Assembly (NCBI RefSeq): GCF_003265355.1
Contig: NZ_QFRW01000323.1
Span: forward strand, 1 to 49,022
Source of the DNA: Glycomyces dulcitolivorans
GTDB lineage: Bacteria > Actinomycetota > Actinomycetes > Mycobacteriales > Micromonosporaceae
Reading direction: 5' to 3'
DNA length: 49,022 nucleotides
Shown: positions 17,675 through 25,973 of the stretch, piece after piece
How positions within the stretch are numbered: position 1 is the first letter of the stretch
Layout of the letters: each line of letters starts with the position of its first letter
Program-made: the position numbers and the translations under genes
The notes under the pieces: model-generated
Seen by the model: the letters and a program-made list of their open reading frames with translations, nothing else
The model's database searches: none
What the model was told of the DNA's origin: nothing

Positions 17675-18214
17675 ATGACCGTCATCGACGCACAGGGCCG
17701 CCCCGAAGCGCCCGTCTCCGGCGACGAGGCCGCCATGCTCCTCGGCTTCCTCGACTTCCACCGCGCCACCTTCGCCTGGAAGGTCCGCGGCCTCGACGCC
17801 GCCGGACTCCAGGCCACGGTCGGCGCCTCCACCATGACCTTGGGCGGCATGCTCAAGCACCTCGCCCTTGTCGAGGTCAGCTGGTTCTCCGACGACCTGT
17901 TCCACCGGCCCGTCGGCGAGCCGTGGGACTCCGTCGACTGGAAGTCCGACCCCGACTGGGAGTGGCACTCCTCCAAGCAGGACACCCCCGAAGCGCTCAT
18001 CGCCCTGTGGGAGCGCGAGGTCGAGCGCGCCCGCGCCCTCACCGCCGAGGCCCTGGAGGACGGCGGCCTCGACCGCGTCGCCGCCCGCCGCTGGAAGGAC
18101 GGGCGCGCCCCCACGCTGCGCTGGATCGTCCTCCACATGATCGAGGAGTACGCGCGCCACAACGGCCACGCCGACCTCATCCGCGAGTCGATCGACGGCG
18201 AGACCGGCGAGTAG
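17675..18214 (+). CDS. DUF664/DinB-superfamily protein
   Basis: 179 residues, a four-helix DinB-like fold. The metal-ligand histidines are visible in LKHLALVEVSWF and in HMIEEYARHNGHADLIRES, the characteristic DUF664 ending. Such proteins are putative metal-dependent thiol transferases (mycothiol or bacillithiol type) of unknown substrate. ATG at 17675 is chosen because the conserved region starts soon after; no strong ribosome site is seen, so translation may begin close to the transcript start. The gene converges on the next one with only 3 bp between the stops. It is divergent from GH62. Confidence 0.85.
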   Translation: MTVIDAQGRPEAPVSGDEAAMLLGFLDFHRATFAWKVRGLDAAGLQATVGASTMTLGGMLKHLALVEVSWFSDDLFHRPVGEPWDSVDWKSDPDWEWHSSKQDTPEALIALWEREVERARALTAEALEDGGLDRVAARRWKDGRAPTLRWIVLHMIEEYARHNGHADLIRESIDGETGE

Positions 18215-18217
18215 CGG

Positions 18218-19300
18218 TCAGCCCGCGTACCCGACCCCGGACAGGGCCGCGCCCCGGAACGCCGCGAGCCGCTCGGCCTCGGCCCCGACCGCCTTCCGCT
18301 CGCCCGCCGTCAGCCTCCCCCACGGCTCCACGTTCACGGTGAACTTCTTCCCGGACTTGCGGGGCCGCCACAGCCCGGCGATCCGGCCCCCGGCGAGGAC
18401 CGCGCCGGGGCGGCCCAGGACCGGCCACAGGGCCTTCGCCTTCGCGGGATCGTCGACCAGCAGCCTGCGGTCCCGCGACTGGAGCAGCAGGTCGTAGGGT
18501 CCGACGAGCCGCACCGCCTCCGCATCCGCCTCACGCAGCGCCGCCTCGTCCCCGGCCAGGATCCACCGGGACTCGCCCGCGACCTCGACCTCCACGGCGT
18601 CCTCGGGCCAGTGCGCCTTGACCTCCTTCACCGGCGAGTCGAGGTACTCGGCGACCTCCTTGACCGTGGCCGGACCGCACAGGTGCAGGTAGGCCCGGAC
18701 CGGATCGAGCCGCTGCGGGAACTCCTTCGCCTCCTCGAACCCCTTGATGGGCTTGAGGACCGGCGGCGAGGTGTGCGGCTCCAGCTCCAGCCCCGCGCGG
18801 ACCGCCGCGAGCCGGAACGGCTGCTCGTACATGTGCACCGCCTCGCAGGACCGGCAGTACCGCTGGTACGCCTCCGGCATGACCTCGTGGAGCCGCTGCG
18901 ACATCTCGCCCTTGACCATCGGGGCCGTCACGATCGCCTTCATCTGGTCCGCGACCGCGTCCAGGGCCTCCAGGACCGGGATGCCCGCGGCCTTGAGCGG
19001 CTTGGAGGCGTCGAAGATCCGCTTGGCCGCGTCGGCCTCCGACCACGGCGCCACCGCGGCCGCGACCGAGGCGACGTCGGACCGCCGGTACGCGTGCGGG
19101 GCGCCGCGCAGCGTCCACAGCCACACCAGGTCCGCCTCCTCCGGCGCGACCCCGCGGACCGCGAGCGCCCACATCGCCCCGTCCGGGCCCGTCTCCTGCG
19201 CGCCGAGGTCGAGGACCGCGGTGTCGGCGAGCGCACCTTCCTCCCGGTCGAGCTGCTGGACGCTGGTGCGGTAGCGGAGGACCTGTCGGCTGTCGATCAT
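18218..19300 (-). CDS. Winged-helix DNA-binding protein, AlkZ/YcaQ-like (HTH_42)
   Basis: 360 residues with the features of the HTH_42 family: an N-terminal RYRTSVQQLDRE region, middle winged helices (DPVRAYLHLCGPATVKEVAEYLD), and a C-terminal LVGPYDLLLQSRDRRLLV then GAVLAGGRIAGLWRPRKSGKKF. Characterised relatives are DNA glycosylases that unhook crosslinks or remove alkylated bases (AlkZ, YcaQ). Their catalytic motif is Q-x-Q or, in the AlkX branch, Q-x-D. The local QQLD string could be such a site, but this is inference. It is convergent with the DUF664 gene. Confidence 0.8.
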   Translation of the reverse strand: MIDSRQVLRYRTSVQQLDREEGALADTAVLDLGAQETGPDGAMWALAVRGVAPEEADLVWLWTLRGAPHAYRRSDVASVAAAVAPWSEADAAKRIFDASKPLKAAGIPVLEALDAVADQMKAIVTAPMVKGEMSQRLHEVMPEAYQRYCRSCEAVHMYEQPFRLAAVRAGLELEPHTSPPVLKPIKGFEEAKEFPQRLDPVRAYLHLCGPATVKEVAEYLDSPVKEVKAHWPEDAVEVEVAGESRWILAGDEAALREADAEAVRLVGPYDLLLQSRDRRLLVDDPAKAKALWPVLGRPGAVLAGGRIAGLWRPRKSGKKFTVNVEPWGRLTAGERKAVGAEAERLAAFRGAALSGVGYAG

Positions 19301-19426
19301 GCCTTCACCGTAGCCGCGGGGTCCGACGGCCGGGCCGAAAGTTTTCTTCGCGGCCGCGATGAATCCGCGGGCGGCCCCTCGTCTTCATAACCGAGAGCCC
19401 GATACTCCCGGAAGGAACGAAACACT

Positions 19427-19861
19427 ATGAGCACCAACGAGATCGCTACCGAAAAGACCGTCGACGCCGAGCGCCCCGGCCGCGGACTGCACGTCACCCT
19501 GTGGGTCCTGCAAGTGCTGCTCGCCGTGTTCATGATCGGCGCCTCCGCCTCGGCGAAGCTCCTGGGCCTGGAGTCCGCGGCCGAGGGCTTCGACGTCATC
19601 GGCTGGGGCGACTGGTTCATGTACTTCGTGGGCGCCGTGGAGCTCGCCGGCGGCGTGGGCCTGCTGATCCCGCGCCTGTCCGGCCTGGCCGCCACCGGCC
19701 TGGGCCTGCTCATGATCGGCGCGACGATCTTCAACGCCACGATCCTGGACTTCCCCGTCTACACCCCGCTGATCCTGCTCGCGTTCTTCGCGTTCATCGC
19801 GTGGGGCCGCCGCTACCAGACCCGCCGCTTCTTCGCCCACGGCCTGAAGCAGACCGCCTGA
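19427..19861 (+). CDS. DoxX-like membrane protein
   Basis: 144 residues with four predicted membrane helices (LWVLQVLLAVFMIGAS, WFMYFVGAVELAGGVGLLI, LAATGLGLLMIGATIF, PLILLAFFAFIAWG). The family hallmark K-L-x-G after helix 1 and VGAVELAGGVGLL in helix 2 are present. A GGAAGGAA ribosome site precedes the ATG. DoxX proteins have been linked to thiol and redox stress, but no specific role can be assigned. Monocistronic, with its own terminator. Confidence 0.85.
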   Translation: MSTNEIATEKTVDAERPGRGLHVTLWVLQVLLAVFMIGASASAKLLGLESAAEGFDVIGWGDWFMYFVGAVELAGGVGLLIPRLSGLAATGLGLLMIGATIFNATILDFPVYTPLILLAFFAFIAWGRRYQTRRFFAHGLKQTA

Positions 19862-19889
19862 CCCGCTCCTCGCCCCAGGACGACCCGAG

Positions 19890-19914
19890 GGCCGGTGGCC
19901 GCAAGCCACCGGCC
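19890..19914 (+). terminator. Terminator after the DoxX-like gene
   Basis: A perfect 10-bp stem (19890-19899 with 19905-19914) with loop CGCAA, 28 bp after the stop. Confidence 0.8.
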
Positions 19915-19942
19915 TTCGGCCGTGTTCTCATTCTCCCGCACG

Positions 19943-19981
19943 AAAAAGGGGGCCGCCGAGGTTGCAGGCTGGGCGGCCCCC
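19943..19981 (-). terminator. Terminator of the HtaA-domain operon
   Basis: On the minus strand a 10-bp stem (19972-19981 with 19948-19957) and a 14-base loop are followed by five Ts, 12 bp after the stop of the LPVTG protein. Confidence 0.85.
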
Positions 19982-19993
19982 GGAGTGAGGCCT

Positions 19994-21364
19994 TTAGCTC
20001 TGGATCGCCCGGCGGCGCGCCAGGACCGTGACCGCGACGCCGCCCGCGAGGAGTGCGCCGGCCGCGGCCAGGACGAGCGTCAGCGGGGAGCCGGTGACCG
20101 GGAGCTTCGGCGAGCCCGCGCCGGAGGCGCTGGAGGTGGTCTCGCCGCCGCTGCCGTCGCCGCCGCCGGGGTTGCCGGTCGGCTCGCAGGTGGTGTCCGC
20201 GGCGCCGTCGATCTCGACGGTGAAGCTCACGGCGTCGAGCTCGGTGCCCTCGGTGTAGAAGCCGCCGAAGAAGTCCACGCCGTCGGCCGAGACGCTGGCC
20301 GCCGCGCCCTCGACCGCGACGACGCCGTCGCTGATCGCCAGCTCGTCGACCGCGACGTCGGCGATCCGCGTGTCGCCGGAGAAGACCGCGAGGCCGCCGT
20401 CGACGCTCGCGATCCGCACGTCGGCCACGTCGAGGTCGAGTTCGCCCTCGTGACCCGAGAAGTTGACCCCGCCCGCGAAGGCGGCGTCGAGCGCGCAGGT
20501 CTCGGCGGTGAAGGTCCCCGAGGCGTCCGGGAAGTGGTAGGTCCCGTCCGCGTTCTCGGTCGCCGGGGCCGCAACCGTGATCTCGCCGCCCGCGATCGGG
20601 CCGACCACGTACTCGCGGAAGGACTCCTTGACGCCCCAGTCGGCGTCGCCGCCGGTCACGTCGTAGACCGTGCCGCCGGGCTCCTCCGTGGCCGGGTCGT
20701 CGGACGTCGGGTCCTCAGAGGACGGCTCCTCCTCGGTGGGGTCGTCGATCGGGTCGGTCATGTCGGTCTTGACGGCGATCGTGATCGGGTCGAGGGCGTC
20801 GCCCTCCTTGTAGAACCCGGCGAACGCCTCCGCGCCGTCCGCCGTGAGGGTCACGGGCGCGTCGGTGAGGGTGCTGTAGCCGTTCACCCAGGTCCACGAG
20901 CCGACCTCGAAGTCGGCGAAGTGGACGTCCTCGAAGACCTCGTCGCCGGAGGTGACGTCGGCGTAGATCGCGCCGGTGTAGGACACGGTGTCGCTGACGG
21001 TCTCGACGTCCTCGATGGTGAGGTCGAGTTCGCCGTGGTGGCCGGTGAAGTGGACCCCGCCGGGGGCGGTGGTCTCGGTGGCCTGGTTCGGCAGGTCGGA
21101 GACGCCGGTGACGGGCTTGAAGGTGAAGGTGCCGTCGTCGTTGACGACCGCGCCGTCGACCGCCTCGATCGCGCCGCCGGCGATGGGACCGGTGACGTAG
21201 TTGCGGAACGACTCCTTGATGCCCCAGGTGACCTGGCCGTCGACGATGGGGTACTTGGCGAGCTCCTGGGCCTGGGCGGGGAGGGAGGCGAGTCCGACGA
21301 CCGCGCCGGCGCCCAGGGCGATCGCGGCGACGGCCGCGATGCGCTTGCGGGTGGGGGCTCTCAT
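19994..21364 (-). CDS. Surface HtaA-domain heme-binding protein with LPVTG sorting signal
   Basis: 456 residues. A signal peptide (cleavage near AQAQE) is followed by two HtaA domains, each opening with W-G-x-K-E-S-F-R-x-Y-V-x-G-P-I-A-G-G. They also share an HF/NFSGHxGELDL motif, whose His is typical of heme-binding HtaA modules. An acidic Pro/Asp/Glu linker separates them at about 208-235. The C-terminus has the sortase motif LPVTG (421-425), a hydrophobic helix and RRR, so the protein is probably covalently attached to the cell wall. In corynebacteria HtaA proteins capture heme and pass it to HmuT. The stop of the upstream HtaA gene (21368) is 3 bp before this start, so the two are cotranscribed and under iron control. 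Confidence 0.9.
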   Translation of the reverse strand: MRAPTRKRIAAVAAIALGAGAVVGLASLPAQAQELAKYPIVDGQVTWGIKESFRNYVTGPIAGGAIEAVDGAVVNDDGTFTFKPVTGVSDLPNQATETTAPGGVHFTGHHGELDLTIEDVETVSDTVSYTGAIYADVTSGDEVFEDVHFADFEVGSWTWVNGYSTLTDAPVTLTADGAEAFAGFYKEGDALDPITIAVKTDMTDPIDDPTEEEPSSEDPTSDDPATEEPGGTVYDVTGGDADWGVKESFREYVVGPIAGGEITVAAPATENADGTYHFPDASGTFTAETCALDAAFAGGVNFSGHEGELDLDVADVRIASVDGGLAVFSGDTRIADVAVDELAISDGVVAVEGAAASVSADGVDFFGGFYTEGTELDAVSFTVEIDGAADTTCEPTGNPGGGDGSGGETTSSASGAGSPKLPVTGSPLTLVLAAAGALLAGGVAVTVLARRRAIQS

Positions 21365-21367
21365 GGG

Positions 21368-22783
21368 TTATCTCTCCTTGTCGTTCTCCGGGCCCTCGGG
21401 GGAGGGCTCGGCGGGGTCCGCGACGGTCTCGTCTGCGGCCCCGGTTTCTGCGGGGGTGTCCTCAGGGGTGCCCGCGGAGGGAGCGGTCTCCGGGGTGGCT
21501 TCGGTTTCGCGCTGGCGGTGCTTGCGGCGCTGGACGACCGCGACGACCGCGGCCGCGGCGCCGAGGACGAGCAGGGCGGCGGCGGGGGCGATCCACACCA
21601 GCGGGTTGAGCCCGCCCTCGCTGGAGGCGCGGTCGGCGTCCACGACCTCGGCCGGTTCGCTCTCGCTCGTCTCGACCGGGTCCGAACCGAGGTCCGGCAG
21701 CGCGGGCACTGCCGCGTCGGCGGTGAGCGGCACGGCGATGAGCAGCGGGTCCATGGGGTCCCCGGCCTGGTAGTACCCGCCGAAGACCGGCACGGCTGCC
21801 TCGGTGAGGACGGTGGGGACGTCCGCGGCGAGCAGCACGCCGTCGGTCTCGACCAATGTGGCCTCGAAGGACACCAGGTCGACACGGGTCCCGGCGACCT
21901 CGGCCGAGAGCACGCCCTGTCCGTCGGCGGCGGTGACGACCGGGTCGGTGATCGCCAGGTCCACATTCGTCCCGGTGAACGCGACGGTCCCCTGGAACGC
22001 CAGCTGGTAATCGGCGGCGGTCGCGGTTCCCGCGCCTTCGGCGAAGCGGAAGATCGCGCCGCCGTCGGCCGCGCCGTCCGCCACGGTCCAGGAGCCGTCG
22101 GCGATGTCGCCGGACACGTAGTCGCGCCAGGAGGTCCGCACGCCCCAGTCGACGACCGCGCCGGTGACGGCGTCGCCCGCCGCCTCGGCGGAGGCGGTCT
22201 CGGTCGGCTCCTCGGTGGTCTCCTCGGGCTCGACGGCCACGTCGGCGCTGAAGGACACGGGGTCGAGCTCCTGGCCGGGTTCGTAGTACCCGGCGAACGC
22301 CTCGGCGCCGTTGGTCGTCAGGGTCGCGGCGGCGCCCGAGACCGAGACCGTGCCGCCGGAGGCGTCGAGGGAGGCGCCGCTGAGCGTCGCCATGTCGGTG
22401 CGGGAGCCGTTGACGTAGACGTACAGCGTCCCCGAGGAGCCGGAGTACTCCACGGACGGGTTGGCGAAGGTCAGGTCGAGTTCGCCGTCGTGGCCCCAGA
22501 AGTAGACCCAGCCCTGGTAGTCGACGACGGCCGTGCCGTCCTCGTACGTGCCCGAGGCGGAGTGGAACCGGTACTCGCCGTCCACGGTGGAGGCGCCGTC
22601 GCCGGTCTGCACCTCGCCCTGGGCGATGGGCCCGGTGATGTAGGACCGGAACGACTCCTTGACGCCCCAGTCGAGCCGGCCTCCGGAGAGCTCGTCGGCG
22701 CTCGCGGGTGCGGCCCACAACAGGAGCGAGGCGACCATCAAGGCGGTCAGCGCTCCCGCCGTGCGGGCTAGGGCTTGGGGCAT
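21368..22783 (-). CDS. Membrane-anchored HtaA-domain heme-binding protein
   Basis: 471 residues. The ATG follows GGAGGT by 8 bases. A signal peptide (LLLWAAPASADE) leads into HtaA domain 1 (LDWGVKESFRSYITGPIAQG; WGHDGELDLTF) and HtaA domain 2 at about 213-380 (VDWGVRTSWRDYVSGDIADG). Domain 2 has GTNVDLAI where domain 1 has GHDGELDL, so the usual histidine is missing and its heme affinity may differ. A membrane helix (LVWIAPAAALLVLGAAAAVV) and a basic then acidic tail anchor it without an LPxTG motif. It is the first gene of the two-gene unit, downstream of an iron box and divergent from hmuT. Confidence 0.9.
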   Translation of the reverse strand: MPQALARTAGALTALMVASLLLWAAPASADELSGGRLDWGVKESFRSYITGPIAQGEVQTGDGASTVDGEYRFHSASGTYEDGTAVVDYQGWVYFWGHDGELDLTFANPSVEYSGSSGTLYVYVNGSRTDMATLSGASLDASGGTVSVSGAAATLTTNGAEAFAGYYEPGQELDPVSFSADVAVEPEETTEEPTETASAEAAGDAVTGAVVDWGVRTSWRDYVSGDIADGSWTVADGAADGGAIFRFAEGAGTATAADYQLAFQGTVAFTGTNVDLAITDPVVTAADGQGVLSAEVAGTRVDLVSFEATLVETDGVLLAADVPTVLTEAAVPVFGGYYQAGDPMDPLLIAVPLTADAAVPALPDLGSDPVETSESEPAEVVDADRASSEGGLNPLVWIAPAAALLVLGAAAAVVAVVQRRKHRQRETEATPETAPSAGTPEDTPAETGAADETVADPAEPSPEGPENDKER

Positions 22784-22812
22784 CGCGGGGGACCTCCGTA
22801 TTCACGTTCAAT

Positions 22813-22831
22813 GGAGGCAAGGCTAACCTAA
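22813..22831. promoter_or_regulatory. DtxR/IdeR-type iron box 1
   Basis: GGAGGCAAGGCTAACCTAA matches 15 of 19 bases of the actinobacterial iron box TTAGGTTAGGCTAACCTAA, with a perfect right half. It lies 30 bp before the HtaA-domain gene start. Confidence 0.8.
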
Positions 22832-22867
22832 GTTCGACGCGCTGAACATAGGGGGTGCTAATAATTG

Positions 22868-22886
22868 TTAGCGAAGCCTAACCTAT
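22868..22886. promoter_or_regulatory. DtxR/IdeR-type iron box 2
   Basis: TTAGCGAAGCCTAACCTAT matches about 14 of 19 bases of the same consensus and overlaps a possible -10 (TATGCT, 22884-22889) for hmuT, 39 bp before its start. A near-palindrome GCTAATAATTGTTAGC adjoins it at 22857-22872. Confidence 0.75.
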
Positions 22887-22925
22887 GCTCGATCGGCCGC
22901 CTGAACACAGAACTGGAGAACGCCC

Positions 22926-23939
22926 GTGCGCAGAACCCGCTCCCGCCGGACCGTCCGCGCGACGGCGACCGCCCTCGGCGCGGCCGCACTCCTCGTCCTG
23001 ACGGGTTGCGGCGCAAGCGACTCCGACACCGACACCGCGGTGGAGGCGGCCGTCGACCGCGTCGACCCGATCGCCGAAGGCGCCGATCCGGTCCTGCCGA
23101 CGACGGTCACCGACGCCACCGGCGCGGCGATCACCGTCGAGTCCGCCGACGCGATCGTCCCGCTCTCCGGTTCCCTTTCGGAGATCGTCTTCACCCTCGG
23201 CCTCGGCGACCGCGTCGTCGCCCGCGACATCACCGCGACCTTCGAGCAGGCCGCCGAACTCCCCGTCGTCAGCCACGGCCACGACATCTCCGCCGAAGGC
23301 GTCCTCTCGCTCCAGCCGGACCTCGTCCTCGCCGAGACCAGCTCGGGCCCGCAGACCGCGCTCGACCAGATCGCGGCCGCCGGGGTCCCGATCGTCGTCT
23401 TCGACCCCGCCGACGGCATCGACGCAGCGGGCGAGCGCATCACCGCCGTCGCCGCGGTCCTGGGCGTCACCGACCTCGGCGCGCAATTGGTGGAGCGCAC
23501 CGAGGCTGGGATCGCGGCCGCGACCGAGGGCTTGGACCTCTCGAACCCGCCGCGCGTGGCCTTCCTCTACCTGCGCGGCTCCGCGTCGGTCTACATGATC
23601 GGCGCCCGCGACTCCGGCGCCACCTCGCTCATCCAGGCCGCCGGGGGCATCGACGCGGGTGCCGAGGCCCTCGAAGGGGACTTCCTCGAACTCACCCCCG
23701 AGGCCCTCGCGGCCGCCGCGCCCGACGTGATCCTGGTGATGGACAAGGGACTCGACTCCGTCGGCGGCATCGCAGGACTCCTGGAGATCCCCGGCGTCGC
23801 CCAGACCCCCGCGGGCGAGAACGAGCGCATCGCCCACCTCCCCGACGGCATCATGCTCAACTACGGCCCCCGCACCGGCGACGTCGTCGCCGACCTCGCC
23901 GAGCAGCTCCACGGCGACCAGAACGAGGACGCCGAATGA
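22926..23939 (+). CDS. hmuT: Heme ABC transporter substrate-binding lipoprotein HmuT
   Basis: 337 residues. GTG start after GGAGA. A lipoprotein signal has lipobox LTGC with acylated Cys28, followed by a Ser/Asp-rich linker. The class III (helical-backbone) binding fold is recognisable from IVPLSGSLSEIVFTLGLGDRVVARD, GHDISAEGVLSLQPDLVLAE and PDVILVMDKGLDSVGG. HmuT takes heme from surface HtaA proteins and delivers it to the HmuUV permease. It heads the plus-strand hmuTUV unit under an iron box. The 106-bp gap to hmuU is unusually long for this operon and holds two palindromes. Confidence 0.93.
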   Translation: MRRTRSRRTVRATATALGAAALLVLTGCGASDSDTDTAVEAAVDRVDPIAEGADPVLPTTVTDATGAAITVESADAIVPLSGSLSEIVFTLGLGDRVVARDITATFEQAAELPVVSHGHDISAEGVLSLQPDLVLAETSSGPQTALDQIAAAGVPIVVFDPADGIDAAGERITAVAAVLGVTDLGAQLVERTEAGIAAATEGLDLSNPPRVAFLYLRGSASVYMIGARDSGATSLIQAAGGIDAGAEALEGDFLELTPEALAAAAPDVILVMDKGLDSVGGIAGLLEIPGVAQTPAGENERIAHLPDGIMLNYGPRTGDVVADLAEQLHGDQNEDAE

Positions 23940-23961
23940 CCCCCGCCGCCCTGCGCCGCCA

Positions 23962-23982
23962 GGTGCCATGTCACATGGCACC
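23962..23982. repeat. Intergenic palindrome, copy A
   Basis: Perfect 9-bp arms GGTGCCATG and CATGGCACC around TCA, between hmuT and hmuU. Confidence 0.8.
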
Positions 23983-23992
23983 CTCGCCCCGA

Positions 23993-24017
23993 CCTGTGCC
24001 ATGTCACATGGCACAGG
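23993..24017. repeat. Intergenic palindrome, copy B
   Basis: Perfect 11-bp arms CCTGTGCCATG and CATGGCACAGG around TCA. It is 10 bp after copy A and shares the core TGCCATGTCACATGGCA with it. Confidence 0.8.
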
Positions 24018-24045
24018 CGGCCCGCCGACCCCGAGGAGTCGCCGC

Positions 24046-25143
24046 GTGACCGCGACTGCCAAGACCGAACCCGAGGCGCGGCCCGCCTCGGCGGTCGAAG
24101 CCCCGCCGAAGCGCCGCCGGGCCGCCGCGACCCTCCTCGGTGTCGTCCTCACCGGCCTCCTCGCCCTCGGCGTCCTCGTCTCGGCCTCCAACGGCGCCTT
24201 CGCCATCCCGATCGGCGACCTCCTCGCCTCCGTCGGCCACAGGCTCGGCCTCCCCGGCTCCCCGATCGACGGGACCGGCGAGAGCGTCCTGTGGAACATC
24301 CGCTTCCCGCGCGTGGTCCTCGGCGTCATCGTCGGCGCGAGCCTCGCCTGCGCGGGCGCCCTCATGCAGGGCATGTTCGGCAACCCCCTCGCCGAACCCG
24401 GGATCATCGGCGTCAGCTCCGGCGCCGCCGTCGGCGCGGTATGCGCCATCGCCTTCGGGTTCACCTTCGCCGGGAACTGGACGATCTCCCTGTGCGCCTT
24501 CGCAGCCGGACTCGTCACCGTCACCGTCGTCTACGTCCTGTCGCGCTCGGGCGGGCGCACCGAGGTCGTCACCCTCGTCCTCACCGGCGTCGCCGTCAAC
24601 GGCCTCGCCGGGGCCCTCATCGGCATCTTCATCTTCTACGCCGACAACGACGAGATCACCGCGATCACCTTCTGGCAGATGGGCTCCCTCTCCCAGGCGA
24701 CCTGGCCGAAGATCCTCGCCGTCGCCCCGCTCGCGCTGATCGGCCTCGCGCTCGCCCCCACGTACGGGCGCCGCCTCGACCTCCTCGCCCTCGGCGAGCG
24801 CCCCGCCCGCCATCTCGGCGTCGACGTCGAACGGCTCCGCCTGCACCTCATCGTGATCGTCGCCCTCCTGACCGGCGCGGCCGTCGCCGTCTCCGGCGTC
24901 ATCGGCTTCATCGGCCTGGTCGTCCCGCACCTGGTCCGCATGGCCGCGGGCCCGGGCCACCGGCTCCTGCTCCCGCTGTCCACAGTGGGCGGCGCTGCGG
25001 TCGTCGTCTGGGCCGACCTCGCCGCCCGCACGATCGCCGCCCCCGCCGAGATCCCCCTCGGCATCCTCACCGCCCTCATCGGCAGCCCCTTCTTCTTCTG
25101 GCTGCTCCGCCGCACCCGACGCCGCCAAGGAGGCTGGGCCTGA
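24046..25143 (+). CDS. hmuU: Heme ABC transporter permease HmuU (FecCD family)
   Basis: 365 residues. GTG 24046 is chosen because GAGGAG stands 7 bases before it. An upstream ATG at 23968 lies inside a palindrome and would add a non-conserved leader. FecCD hallmarks are LWNIRFPRVVLGVIVGASLACAGALMQGMFGNPLAEP, GISSGAAVGA-like GVSSGAAVGAVCA, GRTEVVTLVLTGVAVN, WQMGSLSQATW, GVIGFIGLVVPHLVRM and IPLGILTALIGSPFFFWLLRR (given here in pieces). It has about ten membrane helices and forms the channel for heme import with HmuV. Its stop overlaps the hmuV start by one base (TGATG). Confidence 0.93.
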   Translation: MTATAKTEPEARPASAVEAPPKRRRAAATLLGVVLTGLLALGVLVSASNGAFAIPIGDLLASVGHRLGLPGSPIDGTGESVLWNIRFPRVVLGVIVGASLACAGALMQGMFGNPLAEPGIIGVSSGAAVGAVCAIAFGFTFAGNWTISLCAFAAGLVTVTVVYVLSRSGGRTEVVTLVLTGVAVNGLAGALIGIFIFYADNDEITAITFWQMGSLSQATWPKILAVAPLALIGLALAPTYGRRLDLLALGERPARHLGVDVERLRLHLIVIVALLTGAAVAVSGVIGFIGLVVPHLVRMAAGPGHRLLLPLSTVGGAAVVVWADLAARTIAAPAEIPLGILTALIGSPFFFWLLRRTRRRQGGWA

Positions 25144-25964
25144 TGCGAATTCGCAGACGCCGCGCCACCGACGCCGGCGCCGTCCCCGACCGCCCCGCGG
25201 CCGCCGCCGGCCTCCACGTCCGCCTGGGCGGCAAGGAGATCCTCCGCGGCGTCGACCTCGACGTCCGCTCCGGCGAGGTCCTCGGCCTCGTCGGCCCCAA
25301 CGGCGCCGGCAAGTCGACCCTCCTCGCCGCGCTCTCCGGCGACCTGGAGGCCGCCTCCGGCGGCGCCCTCCTGTGGGACCGACCCATCGGCGACTGGAGC
25401 GCCCTCGACGTCGCCCGCCGCCGTGCCGTCCTCCCGCAGGCCCACCGCGTCTCGTTCCCGTTCACGGTCCGCGAGGTCGTCGAGATGGGCCGCGCTCCCT
25501 GGGCCGGCACCACCCGCGCCGACCGCGACGAGGAGCGCATCGCCGACGCCCTGGCCCGCACCGAGACCGAGGACTTCGCCCCGCGACCCTTCACGTCCCT
25601 GTCCGGCGGCGAGCAGGCCCGCGTCATGCTCGCCCGCGTCATCGCCCAGGACGCCGGCCTCGTCCTCCTCGACGAGCCCACCGCCGCCCTCGACCTGCGC
25701 CACCAGGAACTCGTCGGCCGCCTGTGCCGCGACCTCGCCGCCGAAGGCCGCGCCGTCGTCATCGTCGTCCACGACCTCGACCTCGCCGCCGCCTACGCCG
25801 ACCGCACCGCGCTGCTTTCGCAGGGCCGCATCGCCTCCTGCGGGAAACCCGCCGAGGTCTTCACCGCCGAACGCCTCGGCGGCGTCTACCGCCAACCCGT
25901 CAAAGTGGAGCCCGACCCGGACACGGGTGCACCGAGAGTGACGCCGCTCCGCCGAATCTGCTAG
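25143..25964 (+). CDS. hmuV: Heme ABC transporter ATP-binding protein HmuV
   Basis: 273 residues. Walker A GPNGAGKS (51-58), Q-loop in VLPQAHR, signature LSGGEQAR, Walker B LVLLDEPT and switch His in VVHDLD are all intact. Specificity for heme is suggested by the HmuV/FhuC-type sequence FPFTVREVVEMGRAPW and by the neighbours. The start overlaps the hmuU stop (TGATG), and AAGGAGG lies just upstream, so translation is coupled. Confidence 0.93.
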   Translation: MRIRRRRATDAGAVPDRPAAAAGLHVRLGGKEILRGVDLDVRSGEVLGLVGPNGAGKSTLLAALSGDLEAASGGALLWDRPIGDWSALDVARRRAVLPQAHRVSFPFTVREVVEMGRAPWAGTTRADRDEERIADALARTETEDFAPRPFTSLSGGEQARVMLARVIAQDAGLVLLDEPTAALDLRHQELVGRLCRDLAAEGRAVVIVVHDLDLAAAYADRTALLSQGRIASCGKPAEVFTAERLGGVYRQPVKVEPDPDTGAPRVTPLRRIC

Positions 25965-25973
25965 ACATTGCCC

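Noticed and set aside
19895-22771. 958-residue plus-strand frame opposite the HtaA genes
   Set aside because: Antisense shadow: the minus-strand frames have signal peptides, HtaA motifs, an LPVTG signal and ribosome sites.
23962-24017. CRISPR array
   Set aside because: Only two palindromic copies with a 10-bp gap and no spacers or cas genes.
23968-24045. Upstream ATG extension of HmuU
   Set aside because: The ATG is part of palindrome A and would add a leader translated from the repeats. GTG 24046 has an ideal GAGGAG site.
22878-24524. Minus-strand frame across hmuT and the start of hmuU
   Set aside because: It runs through the iron-box promoter and palindromes and has no recognisable domain; the hmuTUV reading is unambiguous.
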